The notes under the pieces were generated by a model, which was not told where the DNA came from, made no database searches, and worked only from the letters and a program-made list of their open reading frames with translations. The translations under genes were made by a program, and so were the position numbers. A DNA stretch of 64,000 bases from Methylocystaceae bacterium (GTDB lineage: Bacteria > Pseudomonadota > Alphaproteobacteria > Rhodospirillales > Terasakiellaceae), in contig JABXIG010000019.1 in the NCBI GenBank assembly GCA_013373205.1, positions 62,001-126,000 on the forward strand. Reading direction: 5' to 3'. This document shows positions 17,960 through 26,547 of this stretch, one piece after another. The first letter of the stretch is position 1, and each line of letters begins with the position of its first letter.

Positions 17960-17989
17960 AAAAGGGCGTCCTTTTGGGCGCTCTTTTTG
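17960..17989 (+). terminator. Terminator after prs
   Basis: A stem of AAGGGCG with CGCTCTT (one G-T pair) closes an imperfect hairpin followed by a T-run, about 20 bases after the prs stop. Confidence 0.6.
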
Positions 17990-18001
17990 CGTTTGATTAA
18001 G

Positions 18002-18030
18002 TTGACTCGCTTGGTCAATTGCTGTATCAC
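18002..18030 (+). promoter_or_regulatory. Probable sigma70 promoter of rplY-pth
   Basis: TTGACT at 18002-18007 is followed after 17 bases by TATCAC at 18025-18030, just downstream of the prs terminator. The implied leader to the rplY ATG is about 65 bases and contains a GGGG/CCCC hairpin. Confidence 0.45.
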
Positions 18031-18103
18031 GCGCGCTTACTGTTGTGGGGCACCCCTGGAGGCACCATGACTTATTTTGAGATTTATATTTAAGGAAACA
18101 GCA

Positions 18104-18733
18104 ATGAGCTACGTTCTAACTGCACAAAAGCGTGAGACAGCCGGCAAGGGGGCAGCCCGCGCAATCCGTCGTGAAGGCCTGGTACCGGCCGTCATCTACG
18201 GTGATAAAAAAGACCCTGTCAGCATCGCTATCAGCCCGAAAGAGTTGTGGAAAGAATTGCACACTGGTCAAACTTTCTTTGCTTCCACAGGTGAAATCCA
18301 GTTGGGCAAAGCAAAAGAAACTGTAATCTGCCGTGATGTACAATTCCACCCGGTTACAGACCAGCCGTTGCACGCTGACTTCCTGCGTTTGGCTAAAGAT
18401 GCGAAAGTCGCTGTTGAAGTTCCGGTTAACTTCCTCAACGAAGAAAAATCCGAAGGCATGAAACGCGGTGGTGTCTTGAACGTAGTTCGTCACGAGATCG
18501 AACTGCTTTGTCCGGTAACGGCTATTCCGGAAAGCATTGATGTTGATCTGGCTGGCCTGGCTGTTGGTGACAGTGTTCACATTTCTGCCATCACACTGCC
18601 GGAAGGCGTTGAGCCGACCATTACAGACCGTGACTTCACCATCTGTACAGTTGCTGCACCGAGCTCCGGTGAAAAAGCTGCTGTCGAAGACGAAGATGGC
18701 GAAGAAGGCGAAGAAGAAGCAACCGAAGAATAA
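18104..18733 (+). CDS. rplY: 50S ribosomal protein L25 (CTC type)
   Basis: The 209-residue long form of L25 binds 5S rRNA. The N-terminal 95 residues are the L25 domain (RETAGKGAARAIRREGLVPAVIYG) and the next 90 the CTC/TL5 beta domain. An acidic tail rich in Glu follows. The ATG at 18104 has AAGGAA upstream. The pth gene follows 11 bases after the stop, the common rplY-pth pair. Confidence 0.95.
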   Translation: MSYVLTAQKRETAGKGAARAIRREGLVPAVIYGDKKDPVSIAISPKELWKELHTGQTFFASTGEIQLGKAKETVICRDVQFHPVTDQPLHADFLRLAKDAKVAVEVPVNFLNEEKSEGMKRGGVLNVVRHEIELLCPVTAIPESIDVDLAGLAVGDSVHISAITLPEGVEPTITDRDFTICTVAAPSSGEKAAVEDEDGEEGEEEATEE

Positions 18734-18744
18734 GGTTTATTCTT

Positions 18745-19437
18745 ATGATTTTGTTGGTCGGATTAGGCAACCCCGGTGGGAAATATGCCAAAAACCGCCA
18801 CAACATCGGTTTTATGGCGCTGGACACGATTGTCCGGCACCATTCTTTTGGGCCTTGGCGGTCCAAGTTTTCCGGCCAGATGTGTGAAGGCACCATTGAT
18901 GGGGTTAAGATTCTTGCTTTGATGCCGGAAACTTATATGAACGAGTCTGGACGCAGCGTTTCTGCGGCGGCGCGCTTTTATAAAATCGTTCCTGAACAGA
19001 TTATTGTTATGCATGACGAGCTGGACCTGCCTTTTGCGAAAATCAAGATCAAGACAGGCGGTGGTCACGGTGGTCACAATGGCTTGCGCAGTATCGATGC
19101 CCATATGGGCAAAAACTATAAGCGTGTGCGCTTAGGGATCGGCCATCCCGGTTCCAAAGAAAAAGTTCATAATCATGTGCTTGGAGATTTTGCCAAGGCA
19201 GAAACGCCCGATTTGGACAAGATGCTGGACTGTGTTGCCCAATTGATCGGTCTGGTCTGTGAGGAAAAAGATACGGACTTCATGAACCGTTATGCCATGG
19301 ACATGCGCCCGCAACGCCCGAACAAGCCAAAACCGCAGGAACAAAAGACTTCGTCTGCTCCCAAAAAGTCCGTAGATGATATTGAGGATTCACCATTTGC
19401 GGTTTTGAAAAAGTTAGGCCGCACGCCAACAGAATAG
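18745..19437 (+). CDS. pth: Peptidyl-tRNA hydrolase
   Basis: The 230-residue enzyme recycles peptidyl-tRNA released by drop-off. It has the N-terminal motif LVGLGNPGGKYAKNRHNIGF with catalytic His19, PETYMNESG, and HDELDLPFAKIKIKTGGGHGGHNGLRSI. The last 40 residues (QRPNKPKPQEQKTSS...) are a disordered extension beyond the usual 190-residue core. It is co-transcribed with rplY. Confidence 0.96.
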   Translation: MILLVGLGNPGGKYAKNRHNIGFMALDTIVRHHSFGPWRSKFSGQMCEGTIDGVKILALMPETYMNESGRSVSAAARFYKIVPEQIIVMHDELDLPFAKIKIKTGGGHGGHNGLRSIDAHMGKNYKRVRLGIGHPGSKEKVHNHVLGDFAKAETPDLDKMLDCVAQLIGLVCEEKDTDFMNRYAMDMRPQRPNKPKPQEQKTSSAPKKSVDDIEDSPFAVLKKLGRTPTE

Positions 19438-19589
19438 ATTTGAGCAAGTGTCTTCAGAAATGACATGCCCTCAGCGGGTTATTCTACGCACATTCATATG
19501 TAATAAGTCCGAACAGGCTCTAGCACATTCTAAAAACCCGTGGTAATGTGCGGCCAAATTTAAGCTCCATCGTGAAGGTTATTTAGACT

Positions 19590-21365
19590 TTGCAAGCCGA
19601 ACAGCCCCAGGACACCCGTACATTCCCGCTGATGAAGCGTATTTTTCAGGAATATGTCCTGCCATATAAATTTCAATTATCTATTGCCCTAACCTTTATG
19701 GCTGTCTCTTCTATTGCAACGGCCCTTAGCATGAGCCTGTTAAAGCCCGTGGTGGATGAGATTTTTACGGCGAAAAACCCCGATATGCTATGGAATGTGG
19801 GGTTAAGTATTGTCTTTGTTTTTCTGGTCAAAGGCATCTCGCAATTTGGTCAATTGACAACCATGTCCTGGCTGGGTTTACGCATCGTGTCGGACATTCA
19901 AATCAAGCTTTATAATCATCTGATGAAGATGGACCTGGCCTTTTTTCATGATAATCCCAGCGGCACGCTTGTTTCACGTTTCATGACCGATGCGGTTTTA
20001 ATGCGCAATACGGCAACCAAGGTTCTGACCAGCGCGGGTAAAGACCTAACGTTGCTGATCGGGATGGTCACGGTCATGCTGGTCACCAACTGGCAACTGG
20101 CCCTATTTGCCCTGATCGTTTTCCCCATCACAATTGGTCCAGTCTTAAAAATCGGCAAACGCATCCGCAAGGTCAGTACCAACACACAAATTGAATTTGG
20201 TCACCTGCTGACCTTCCTCAATCAAAGCATCTCCGGTGTTCGCCACGTTAAAGCCTATCGGATGGAGAAATATGAACGCGGCCAGATGCGTCATCATACG
20301 GAAAATATCCGTCGCTTGATTTTGAAATCGGAACGCACCAAGGCCTTAAACTCCCCCATTATGGAATCGGTCATCGGCTTCACCGTTGCGCTTGTGATCG
20401 TCTATAGCGGCTATCAGGTCATCGAAGGCATTAAAACAGCAGGTGATTTCTTTGCCTTTATGGCCTCTGCCTTTAGCGCGTACGAGCCAGCGAAACGACT
20501 GGCCCACCTAAATGCGGAAATGCAAGGTGGTTTGGCAGGTGCCGTCCGGGTCTTTAACCTGTTTGCCCTAAAGCCCGAGATTAAAAATATTGATCAGGCC
20601 AAAGCACTGGATGTCACAGGCGGAGAAATCGATTTCAAAGATGTTGGCTTTGAATATGCCGACGGCACCAAGGCCTTGCAGAACCTGAACATCCATATTC
20701 CAGCAGGCAAAACCGTCGCCCTTGTCGGGCCCAGCGGAGCGGGGAAATCGACAGTTCTAAATCTGGTCCCACGTTTTTATAATCTGAATGATGGTACCAT
20801 CAAAATTGATGGGCAAGATATCTCTCATGTCCGTTTGGCCTCCCTTCGTAGGGCCTGTGCGTTGGTCAGTCAGGAAACCGTCTTGTTTGATGATACTGTG
20901 CGCGCCAATATCGCCTATGGCAGTCTGGATGCCTCTGAAGATGATATCATCCATGCCGCCAAACATGCCGCCGCCCATGACTTTATCATGGAACTGCCAG
21001 AGGGCTATGACACCATGGTTGGTGAAGATGGGGTGAAATTGTCCGGCGGTCAGCGCCAGCGCATTTCCATCGCGCGCGCCATGTTGAAAAATTCCCCCAT
21101 CTTGTTGTTGGATGAAGCGACGTCAGCTCTGGATACAGAAAGTGAACGCAAGGTTCAGTCGGCCTTGCAGGAACTGATGAAAGAACGTACCACTTTGGTC
21201 ATTGCGCACCGTTTATCTACCGTTGTCGATGCGGATTTGATCTATGTGATTGATAAAGGACAGGTTGCCGAACAGGGTACGCATACTGAACTGATCAATC
21301 ATGACGGTATCTATGCTAAGCTTTACGCCATGCAATTCAGCGAAGAAGAAACGGGCGAAGAATGA
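19590..21365 (+). CDS. msbA: Lipid A export ABC transporter MsbA
   Basis: The 591-residue half-transporter fuses six transmembrane segments (residues about 30-320) to an ATPase with Walker A GPSGAGKST, signature LSGGQRQRISIARAM and Walker B ILLLDEATSALD. Members flip lipid A-core across the inner membrane. Its place at the head of an operon with Kdo transferase and lipid A kinase genes supports this over a drug exporter. The start is a TTG at 19590 with GAAGG upstream; the next ATG (19632) has no site. The next gene overlaps by 4 bases. Confidence 0.88.
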   Translation: MQAEQPQDTRTFPLMKRIFQEYVLPYKFQLSIALTFMAVSSIATALSMSLLKPVVDEIFTAKNPDMLWNVGLSIVFVFLVKGISQFGQLTTMSWLGLRIVSDIQIKLYNHLMKMDLAFFHDNPSGTLVSRFMTDAVLMRNTATKVLTSAGKDLTLLIGMVTVMLVTNWQLALFALIVFPITIGPVLKIGKRIRKVSTNTQIEFGHLLTFLNQSISGVRHVKAYRMEKYERGQMRHHTENIRRLILKSERTKALNSPIMESVIGFTVALVIVYSGYQVIEGIKTAGDFFAFMASAFSAYEPAKRLAHLNAEMQGGLAGAVRVFNLFALKPEIKNIDQAKALDVTGGEIDFKDVGFEYADGTKALQNLNIHIPAGKTVALVGPSGAGKSTVLNLVPRFYNLNDGTIKIDGQDISHVRLASLRRACALVSQETVLFDDTVRANIAYGSLDASEDDIIHAAKHAAAHDFIMELPEGYDTMVGEDGVKLSGGQRQRISIARAMLKNSPILLLDEATSALDTESERKVQSALQELMKERTTLVIAHRLSTVVDADLIYVIDKGQVAEQGTHTELINHDGIYAKLYAMQFSEEETGEE

Positions 21366-22054
21366 AGCTGATTAAGACCCTGACCAAATCGGATGGATTT
21401 AGAAATATGCTGTGCTGGTTGGGCGCACAATATATCCGTTTTGTTTATTGGACAGGGCGTTGGAACGTGATCAATGGCGCGGTCCCGCAGGAATTCTGGG
21501 ATCAGGATAAACCGTTTATTCTGGCTTTCTGGCATGGTCGTATTCTGATGATGCCATACTGCTGGAACCAAAAGAAAAACATCCACATGCTTATCTCGCA
21601 ACATCGCGATGGGCAATTAATTGCCAAAACTGTTGGGCATTTTGGAATTCAGACGGTAGAAGGCTCCAGCTCAAAAGGTGGGGCCCAAGCCTTGCGCGCC
21701 ATGTTAAAAGCCCTAAAAGCAGGCGAAAGCATTGGCATCACGCCGGATGGTCCACGGGGGCCGCGTATGCGCGCCAGCAGTGGCATTGTCAATGTGGCCA
21801 AAATGTCAGGTGTCCCTGTGATTGCCTGTGCATTTGGGACAAAAGCGCGCAAACATTTAGGCAGTTGGGATCGTTTTTGTCTGGCTTTACCTTTTTCCAA
21901 AGGGGTTTTTTGTTGGTCTGACCCCATCTATATCCCGAAAAAATCAGATAAAACCGAACTGGATCATTTTCAACAGCAAATCGAAGATGCGCTGACAACC
22001 GTGCAGAATTTCTGCGATGAACAAACCGGCCATCCCCCTATGGAGGCCGCATGA
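21362..22054 (+). CDS. Lysophospholipid acyltransferase family protein (DUF374)
   Basis: The 230-residue protein has the DUF374 acyltransferase pattern: FILAFWHGRILMMPYCW, QHRDGQLIAKTVGHFG and ITPDGPRGPRMRASSGIVNVAKMSG. It probably acylates a lipid substrate at the inner membrane; the substrate is unknown. Linkage with msbA, waaA and lpxK is typical of alphaproteobacteria and points to a lipid A-related or envelope role. It overlaps both neighbours by 4 bases. Confidence 0.85.
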   Translation: MKLIKTLTKSDGFRNMLCWLGAQYIRFVYWTGRWNVINGAVPQEFWDQDKPFILAFWHGRILMMPYCWNQKKNIHMLISQHRDGQLIAKTVGHFGIQTVEGSSSKGGAQALRAMLKALKAGESIGITPDGPRGPRMRASSGIVNVAKMSGVPVIACAFGTKARKHLGSWDRFCLALPFSKGVFCWSDPIYIPKKSDKTELDHFQQQIEDALTTVQNFCDEQTGHPPMEAA

Positions 22055-23328
22055 TTTATTCGCTTTATCGACTGAGCACGACTCTGGCGGCTCCACTGAT
22101 TCACCGTTACCTTCAAAAGCGTTTGGTCAAAGGCAAAGAACATCCCACGCGTTTTGAAGAACGTTTCGGTCATGCTTCGCAGCCACGTCCAACGGGCCAG
22201 CTGATCTGGTTACATGGTGCGAGTGTGGGGGAAGCGATCTCGTTATTAGCCCTGATCGATAAACTGCAAAATGAATTGCCGGATTATCACATTTTAATGA
22301 CAACCGGGACGGTGACGTCGGCAGAATTGATGGAGAAGCGCTTGCCTGAAGGCGTGATCCATCAGTTTGTTCCCGTTGACCGCCTGCCTTATGTGAGACG
22401 TTTTCTGGATTACTGGCGACCTGACATCGCTTTATGGGCAGAAAGTGAACTTTGGCCCAATCTTTTGCATGAAAGCCATAAGCGTGGGATCAAAATGGCT
22501 TTGATCAATGCGCGCATGTCGTCACGGTCTCTCAAAAAATGGCTGCGCTTTAAAGGCTTTATTAAAGGATTGTTATCGACCTTTGACTTGTGTCTGGCCC
22601 AGACGGACAAAGACTGCGAAAATTATCGTCTATTGGGCGTGAAACACATAGAATGTGTGGGCAATTTAAAATATGCCGCAGGGGACTTGCCCTGTGATGA
22701 AGCCGAATTGGCTTTTTTGAAAGAACAGACCGCGCAGCGCCCGCTTTGGTTAGCTGCCAGCACCCATCCAGGCGAAGAGCTGCGCATGGGCCGGGTCCAT
22801 CACGAACTGAAAAAAAAGTTTCCTGGTCTTTTGACCTTAATTGCGCCGCGTCATCCTGAACGTGGGGATAGCATTCTTATGGATTTAAAGGGGGAAGGCT
22901 TATGTGTGGCACAACGTTCAAAAGCGGATCAACTTCACCCAGAAACCGACGTTTATCTCTGCGACACCATGGGGGAACTCGGCTTGTTCTATCGTCTTTC
23001 ACCGATCGTCTTTATGGGAAAATCGCTTGATCCGTTGGGGGGGCAAAATCCACTGGAACCGGCACGGCTGGATTGTGCTTTGCTCTGTGGTCCTTATATG
23101 ACAAACTTTACCGAAATTATGAACAGTTTCGAGCAGTCTCAGGCGATTACTATCGTGAAAGATGAAACGGAACTGTCTCAAGTCATTGATGGATTTTTGC
23201 GAGATCCTGTAAAACTACATGCATCTGCTGTTTCAGCTAAACAGATTGCTTATGGTGAAGCCAGTGTGCTCGATCGTGTGTTTAAGCGTTTATGTCATAA
23301 TTTTTCACTAGAAATCAAGGGGGACTAA
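22051..23328 (+). CDS. waaA: Kdo (3-deoxy-D-manno-octulosonate) transferase
   Basis: The 425-residue GT30 glycosyltransferase adds Kdo to lipid IVA at the inner membrane. It starts with a membrane-anchor helix and has the catalytic-base segment LHGASVGEA. WAESELWPNLL and the C-terminal GGQNPLEPA motif that binds CMP-Kdo are also present. It overlaps the DUF374 gene by 4 bases; lpxK starts with the base after its stop. Confidence 0.95.
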   Translation: MIYSLYRLSTTLAAPLIHRYLQKRLVKGKEHPTRFEERFGHASQPRPTGQLIWLHGASVGEAISLLALIDKLQNELPDYHILMTTGTVTSAELMEKRLPEGVIHQFVPVDRLPYVRRFLDYWRPDIALWAESELWPNLLHESHKRGIKMALINARMSSRSLKKWLRFKGFIKGLLSTFDLCLAQTDKDCENYRLLGVKHIECVGNLKYAAGDLPCDEAELAFLKEQTAQRPLWLAASTHPGEELRMGRVHHELKKKFPGLLTLIAPRHPERGDSILMDLKGEGLCVAQRSKADQLHPETDVYLCDTMGELGLFYRLSPIVFMGKSLDPLGGQNPLEPARLDCALLCGPYMTNFTEIMNSFEQSQAITIVKDETELSQVIDGFLRDPVKLHASAVSAKQIAYGEASVLDRVFKRLCHNFSLEIKGD

Positions 23329-24297
23329 GTGAAAACCCCCGCGTTCTGGTCATATGGTTATGATGGTTTTTTAGCGCGTCTTTTATCGCCTCTTGGGGCC
23401 ATTTATGGGTATCAGACGGGTAAACGCGCAGCGCAAGACCCTGTGTTTAAAGCCGACATTCCGGTCATTTGTATAGGTAATCTGACAATGGGCGGGGCTG
23501 GCAAAACCCCAACGGCACTTGCAATATGCAAAAATTTAAAAGAATTAGGTAGAAAGCCGTTTTTTCTATCGCGTGGATTTGGCGGCACATTAGCAGGCCC
23601 AGTGATGGTCGAAGCTCAGACAGCGGCAGAGGTAGGGGATGAACCCTTGCTGTTGAAGCAAGCTGCTCCTGTCTGTATTTCGCATGATCGCCCGTTAGGG
23701 GCAAAGATGTGTCAGGATCATGGTGGTGACATCATTATTATGGATGATGGATATCAAAACCCGCATCTTTCTAAAGACTTGTCCTTTGTGGTGATTGATG
23801 GCGGCTTTGGCCATGGTAATGAACACGTCTTTCCCGCTGGTCCTTTACGCGAACCGATTGAGACAGGTCTAAAGCGTGCGGATGCCATTATTTTTATAGG
23901 GCAGGATCAAACAGGTTGCAAAAGCCGGATCAGAGAACATTATTCAGGTTTACCAATTCTATCCGCATCAATTGTGGTAGATAATCGGCCTGATTTGAAA
24001 GGTGAAAAAGTTTTCGCTTTTGCCGGAATTGCCCGGCCGGAGAAATTCTATGAAACCTTGCGAACAATGGGTGCAGATGTGGTAGAAACAGAGAGTTTTG
24101 GTGACCATCATGCTTTCAGCACGACTGAAATTGATGGGCTTATTCAAAGAGCATCACAGCTTGACGCTCGTTTGGTGACGACTGAAAAAGATTATGTGCG
24201 CTTAGACCCGTCAGTACGTTCTTCCATAGATTTCATAAAAATCTCACTGGATTTTGCCACACCTGACATGTTAAATGCTTTTTTTCAAAAAATTTGA
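23329..24297 (+). CDS. lpxK: Tetraacyldisaccharide 4'-kinase
   Basis: The 322-residue kinase phosphorylates the lipid A disaccharide at the 4' position. The P-loop GNLTMGGAGKTPTAL lies near residue 50, followed by the family's LSRGFGG and DDGYQNPHL motifs. The GTG start directly abuts the waaA stop codon. Fourth gene of the lipid A operon. Confidence 0.95.
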   Translation: MKTPAFWSYGYDGFLARLLSPLGAIYGYQTGKRAAQDPVFKADIPVICIGNLTMGGAGKTPTALAICKNLKELGRKPFFLSRGFGGTLAGPVMVEAQTAAEVGDEPLLLKQAAPVCISHDRPLGAKMCQDHGGDIIIMDDGYQNPHLSKDLSFVVIDGGFGHGNEHVFPAGPLREPIETGLKRADAIIFIGQDQTGCKSRIREHYSGLPILSASIVVDNRPDLKGEKVFAFAGIARPEKFYETLRTMGADVVETESFGDHHAFSTTEIDGLIQRASQLDARLVTTEKDYVRLDPSVRSSIDFIKISLDFATPDMLNAFFQKI

Positions 24298-24309
24298 AGC
24301 CAGAGTGTC

Positions 24310-25203
24310 ATGCGCGCCGTCATTCAAAAATATTTGTCTCATCCCGCCCAAGCATTCGCTATCCACGTGATCTTTTTAATAGTGCGCATGCTGCCGTTTA
24401 ATGTGGCGTCGGCAATTGGTGGATTTGTCGCTCGGCTTATCGGGCCGATGACGAAAACACATGGGCTGGCCCGTGATAATTTGACACACGCTTTTCCGGA
24501 AAAAACAACGGATGAAATTAATAAAATTCTGACCGGAGTATGGGATAACGTAGGTCGTACGGCTTTTGAAATACCTCATGTTCCGACCATGAATGTTTAT
24601 GATAACCCTGAGCGTTTTGAAATTGTTAATGCTGATTTAATTGATCAATTGCGCGACGATGGTAAATGTGGGGTGATTTTTTCAGGTCATCTCGCAAATT
24701 GGGAATTTTCACCGCATTCAGCAGCGCAAAGAACCCCACCGCTTTATGTGGATTTGGTGTATCGCGCACCAGATAATCCGTGGGTGAAAAGTATTTTTGA
24801 TAAACGTAAACCGGACGGCTGTCGCTTGATTCCGAAGGGACTGCAAGGTGCCCGACAAGCCATGAAATCTTTGCAGGAAGGTCGTCATCTTGCCCTGTTG
24901 GTCGATCAGAAAATGAATGATGGCATTTCAGTGCCCTTTTTTGGTCGTGATGCCATGACGGCCCCGGCGATTGCACAATTTGCCTTGAAGTTTGACTGTC
25001 CGCTGATCCCTATGCGGATTGAACGGATTGAAAAGACGAAATTTAGATTAACTTATTACCCCGCGCTTGAAATGCCCAAGAGTGGTAACCGACAAGAAGA
25101 TATTCAACGGATCATGGCGGATGTAAACAATACGCTGGAAAGCTGGATCCGGGAAAAACCGGATCAGTGGTTGTGGGTTCATCGACGTTGGCCGAAAGAT
25201 TAA
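24310..25203 (+). CDS. Lipid A biosynthesis lauroyl acyltransferase-like protein
   Basis: The 297-residue member of the LpxL/LpxM (HtrB) family adds secondary acyl chains to Kdo2-lipid A. It has an N-terminal membrane helix, RDNLTHAFPE, and the catalytic H-x4-acid motif in SGHLANWEF (His127, Glu132). LALLVDQKMNDGISVPFFGR is also present. It closes the msbA operon. Its TAA stop overlaps the stop codon of the convergent response-regulator gene through a shared TTAA. Confidence 0.9.
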   Translation: MRAVIQKYLSHPAQAFAIHVIFLIVRMLPFNVASAIGGFVARLIGPMTKTHGLARDNLTHAFPEKTTDEINKILTGVWDNVGRTAFEIPHVPTMNVYDNPERFEIVNADLIDQLRDDGKCGVIFSGHLANWEFSPHSAAQRTPPLYVDLVYRAPDNPWVKSIFDKRKPDGCRLIPKGLQGARQAMKSLQEGRHLALLVDQKMNDGISVPFFGRDAMTAPAIAQFALKFDCPLIPMRIERIEKTKFRLTYYPALEMPKSGNRQEDIQRIMADVNNTLESWIREKPDQWLWVHRRWPKD

Positions 25204-25586
25204 GTCTCTTGCGGTTGCGGCGTTTCAGATAATAGATCTTGAATACAGTCCAAAAGTTTATCGGCAGAAAATGGTTTGGCCAAGGCTTCGTTTGCCCCTA
25301 GGGAACGTGCATATTCCAACGGATTGAATCGGCTTTTATCATATCCTGACATCGCAATGATTTTAATCGTTGTGTTCAGGCGGCGAATCTCGCCTATGGT
25401 TTCCAAACCATCTTTTTCCGGCATGAAGATATCTAATATAACCAGATCAAAACATTCGGTGCGCAAAAGGTCCATGGCAGCATTGCCATCATGACTGTGG
25501 GCAACGTCAAAACCCTTGCCAATCAACATGGCTGACATGGCAAAACAGATGTCCACGTCATCATCAACGATTAAAATACGACTCAT
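25200..25586 (-). CDS. Single-domain response regulator
   Basis: The 128-residue CheY-like receiver has the acidic triad D8-D9-D10, phospho-acceptor Asp52 in LVILDIFMPEKDG, and the switch Lys104 in ALAKPF. There is no output domain and no kinase gene nearby, so it may serve an orphan histidine kinase or a phosphorelay. It overlaps the lpxL-like gene tail to tail by 4 bases. Confidence 0.93.
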   Translation of the reverse strand: MSRILIVDDDVDICFAMSAMLIGKGFDVAHSHDGNAAMDLLRTECFDLVILDIFMPEKDGLETIGEIRRLNTTIKIIAMSGYDKSRFNPLEYARSLGANEALAKPFSADKLLDCIQDLLSETPQPQET

Positions 25587-25668
25587 AATTTCCTACCCTA
25601 AGGCGAATAATCTGTGCTTTTAGCATCTAATTCTGTCTTGGCGCCACCCATTTGAGTGGTATTTTAGG

Positions 25669-26547
25669 TCATTTGGGCAATAAAAGGGGGTCCAATGCAA
25701 CATTTTTCAGACTCACACCCCAATGTAAATGGGGCCCCGTTGCCCGACCCGACATGCCAACCTTGCCGACGGGGGCCCCTTTTTTTACGAATTGTCCTTC
25801 TTTCACAAGGATTTCATTCATATGGATATAGATGGTTTGTAGGCCGTGACCATGGTCAATCATCACGGTTTTCCCCATCAAATACATATCAGGATGCAGC
25901 AAGGAAATGATCCCGTCGGCGTCAGCCGTAATCAGCGTTCCTTTCTTGGCGGCAATATCGACACCTTTATGGGGACTGCGGGGCTTGCCGTTCAAGATAC
26001 GTTGTGACCCGAACACCCCGGATATGCGCCCCTTCACTGGCCAGTCAAACCCGCTGGCGAAATAGGGGGTGTTTGATATCTGCTGTCGGGTTTCTCCCAC
26101 TTGCGCATTATCGGCAATGATTCGTTTGGTTGCTTCCGGGTCAGGTGTGACTTTCTTTTTGGGCAATCCATCAATGCGCTGAATTTTAAAATTTTGCTTG
26201 GCGATTGTTAGGGTTTCACTAACTTGACCGCCATCGGGATAGGTGATGCTGAGATGACTATCTGTCTTGGCATCCCGCCCGAAACCCAACAGGAACAATC
26301 CATCCTTGGAGACCTTGATTTCTTCTGCATCCAGTTGCACAAGACTGCCTGGTGTGACGGTGCCAAAAACCAGCCCGCCTTGTGTGAAGCTACCGTTTAA
26401 GGAATATGTACCGGCATGGGCGTTGACGCTAAACAGTAGCATGAAAATAAATACCGTGTTCCTGCGAAGGCAGGAACCTGTTTGACGTTTTAAAAATACC
26501 TGCGTGTGCAGGGATACAATCATTTTTTTAAGCAAGAAAAACATCAA
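25669..26547 (-). CDS. M23 family metallopeptidase (LytM/peptidoglycan endopeptidase-like)
   Basis: The 292-residue secreted protein has a C-terminal zinc peptidase domain (residues about 185-285) with ligands in SPHKGVDIAA (H-x3-D) and HLHWG (H-x-H). It probably cleaves peptidoglycan cross-links. An N-terminal beta domain precedes it. The start overlaps the xseA stop by 4 bases. The n-region before the hydrophobic TVFIFMLLFSVNAHA core is about 30 residues, unusually long. It is encoded by DNA carrying two CCTGC-N4-GCAGG palindromes, so a repeat insertion seems to have lengthened it. Confidence 0.9.
   Translation of the reverse strand: MMFFLLKKMIVSLHTQVFLKRQTGSCLRRNTVFIFMLLFSVNAHAGTYSLNGSFTQGGLVFGTVTPGSLVQLDAEEIKVSKDGLFLLGFGRDAKTDSHLSITYPDGGQVSETLTIAKQNFKIQRIDGLPKKKVTPDPEATKRIIADNAQVGETRQQISNTPYFASGFDWPVKGRISGVFGSQRILNGKPRSPHKGVDIAAKKGTLITADADGIISLLHPDMYLMGKTVMIDHGHGLQTIYIHMNEILVKEGQFVKKGAPVGKVGMSGRATGPHLHWGVSLKNVALDPLLLPK
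26458..26512. repeat. Two small palindromic repeats inside the M23 signal-peptide region
   Basis: Copy 1 is a perfect 8-bp inverted repeat with a 4-base loop (26458-26465 and 26470-26477, GTTCCTGC core). Copy 2 has CCTGC at 26499-26503 and GCAGG at 26508-26512. Both share the CCTGC-N4-GCAGG core with a third copy at 42400-42419. Confidence 0.65.
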
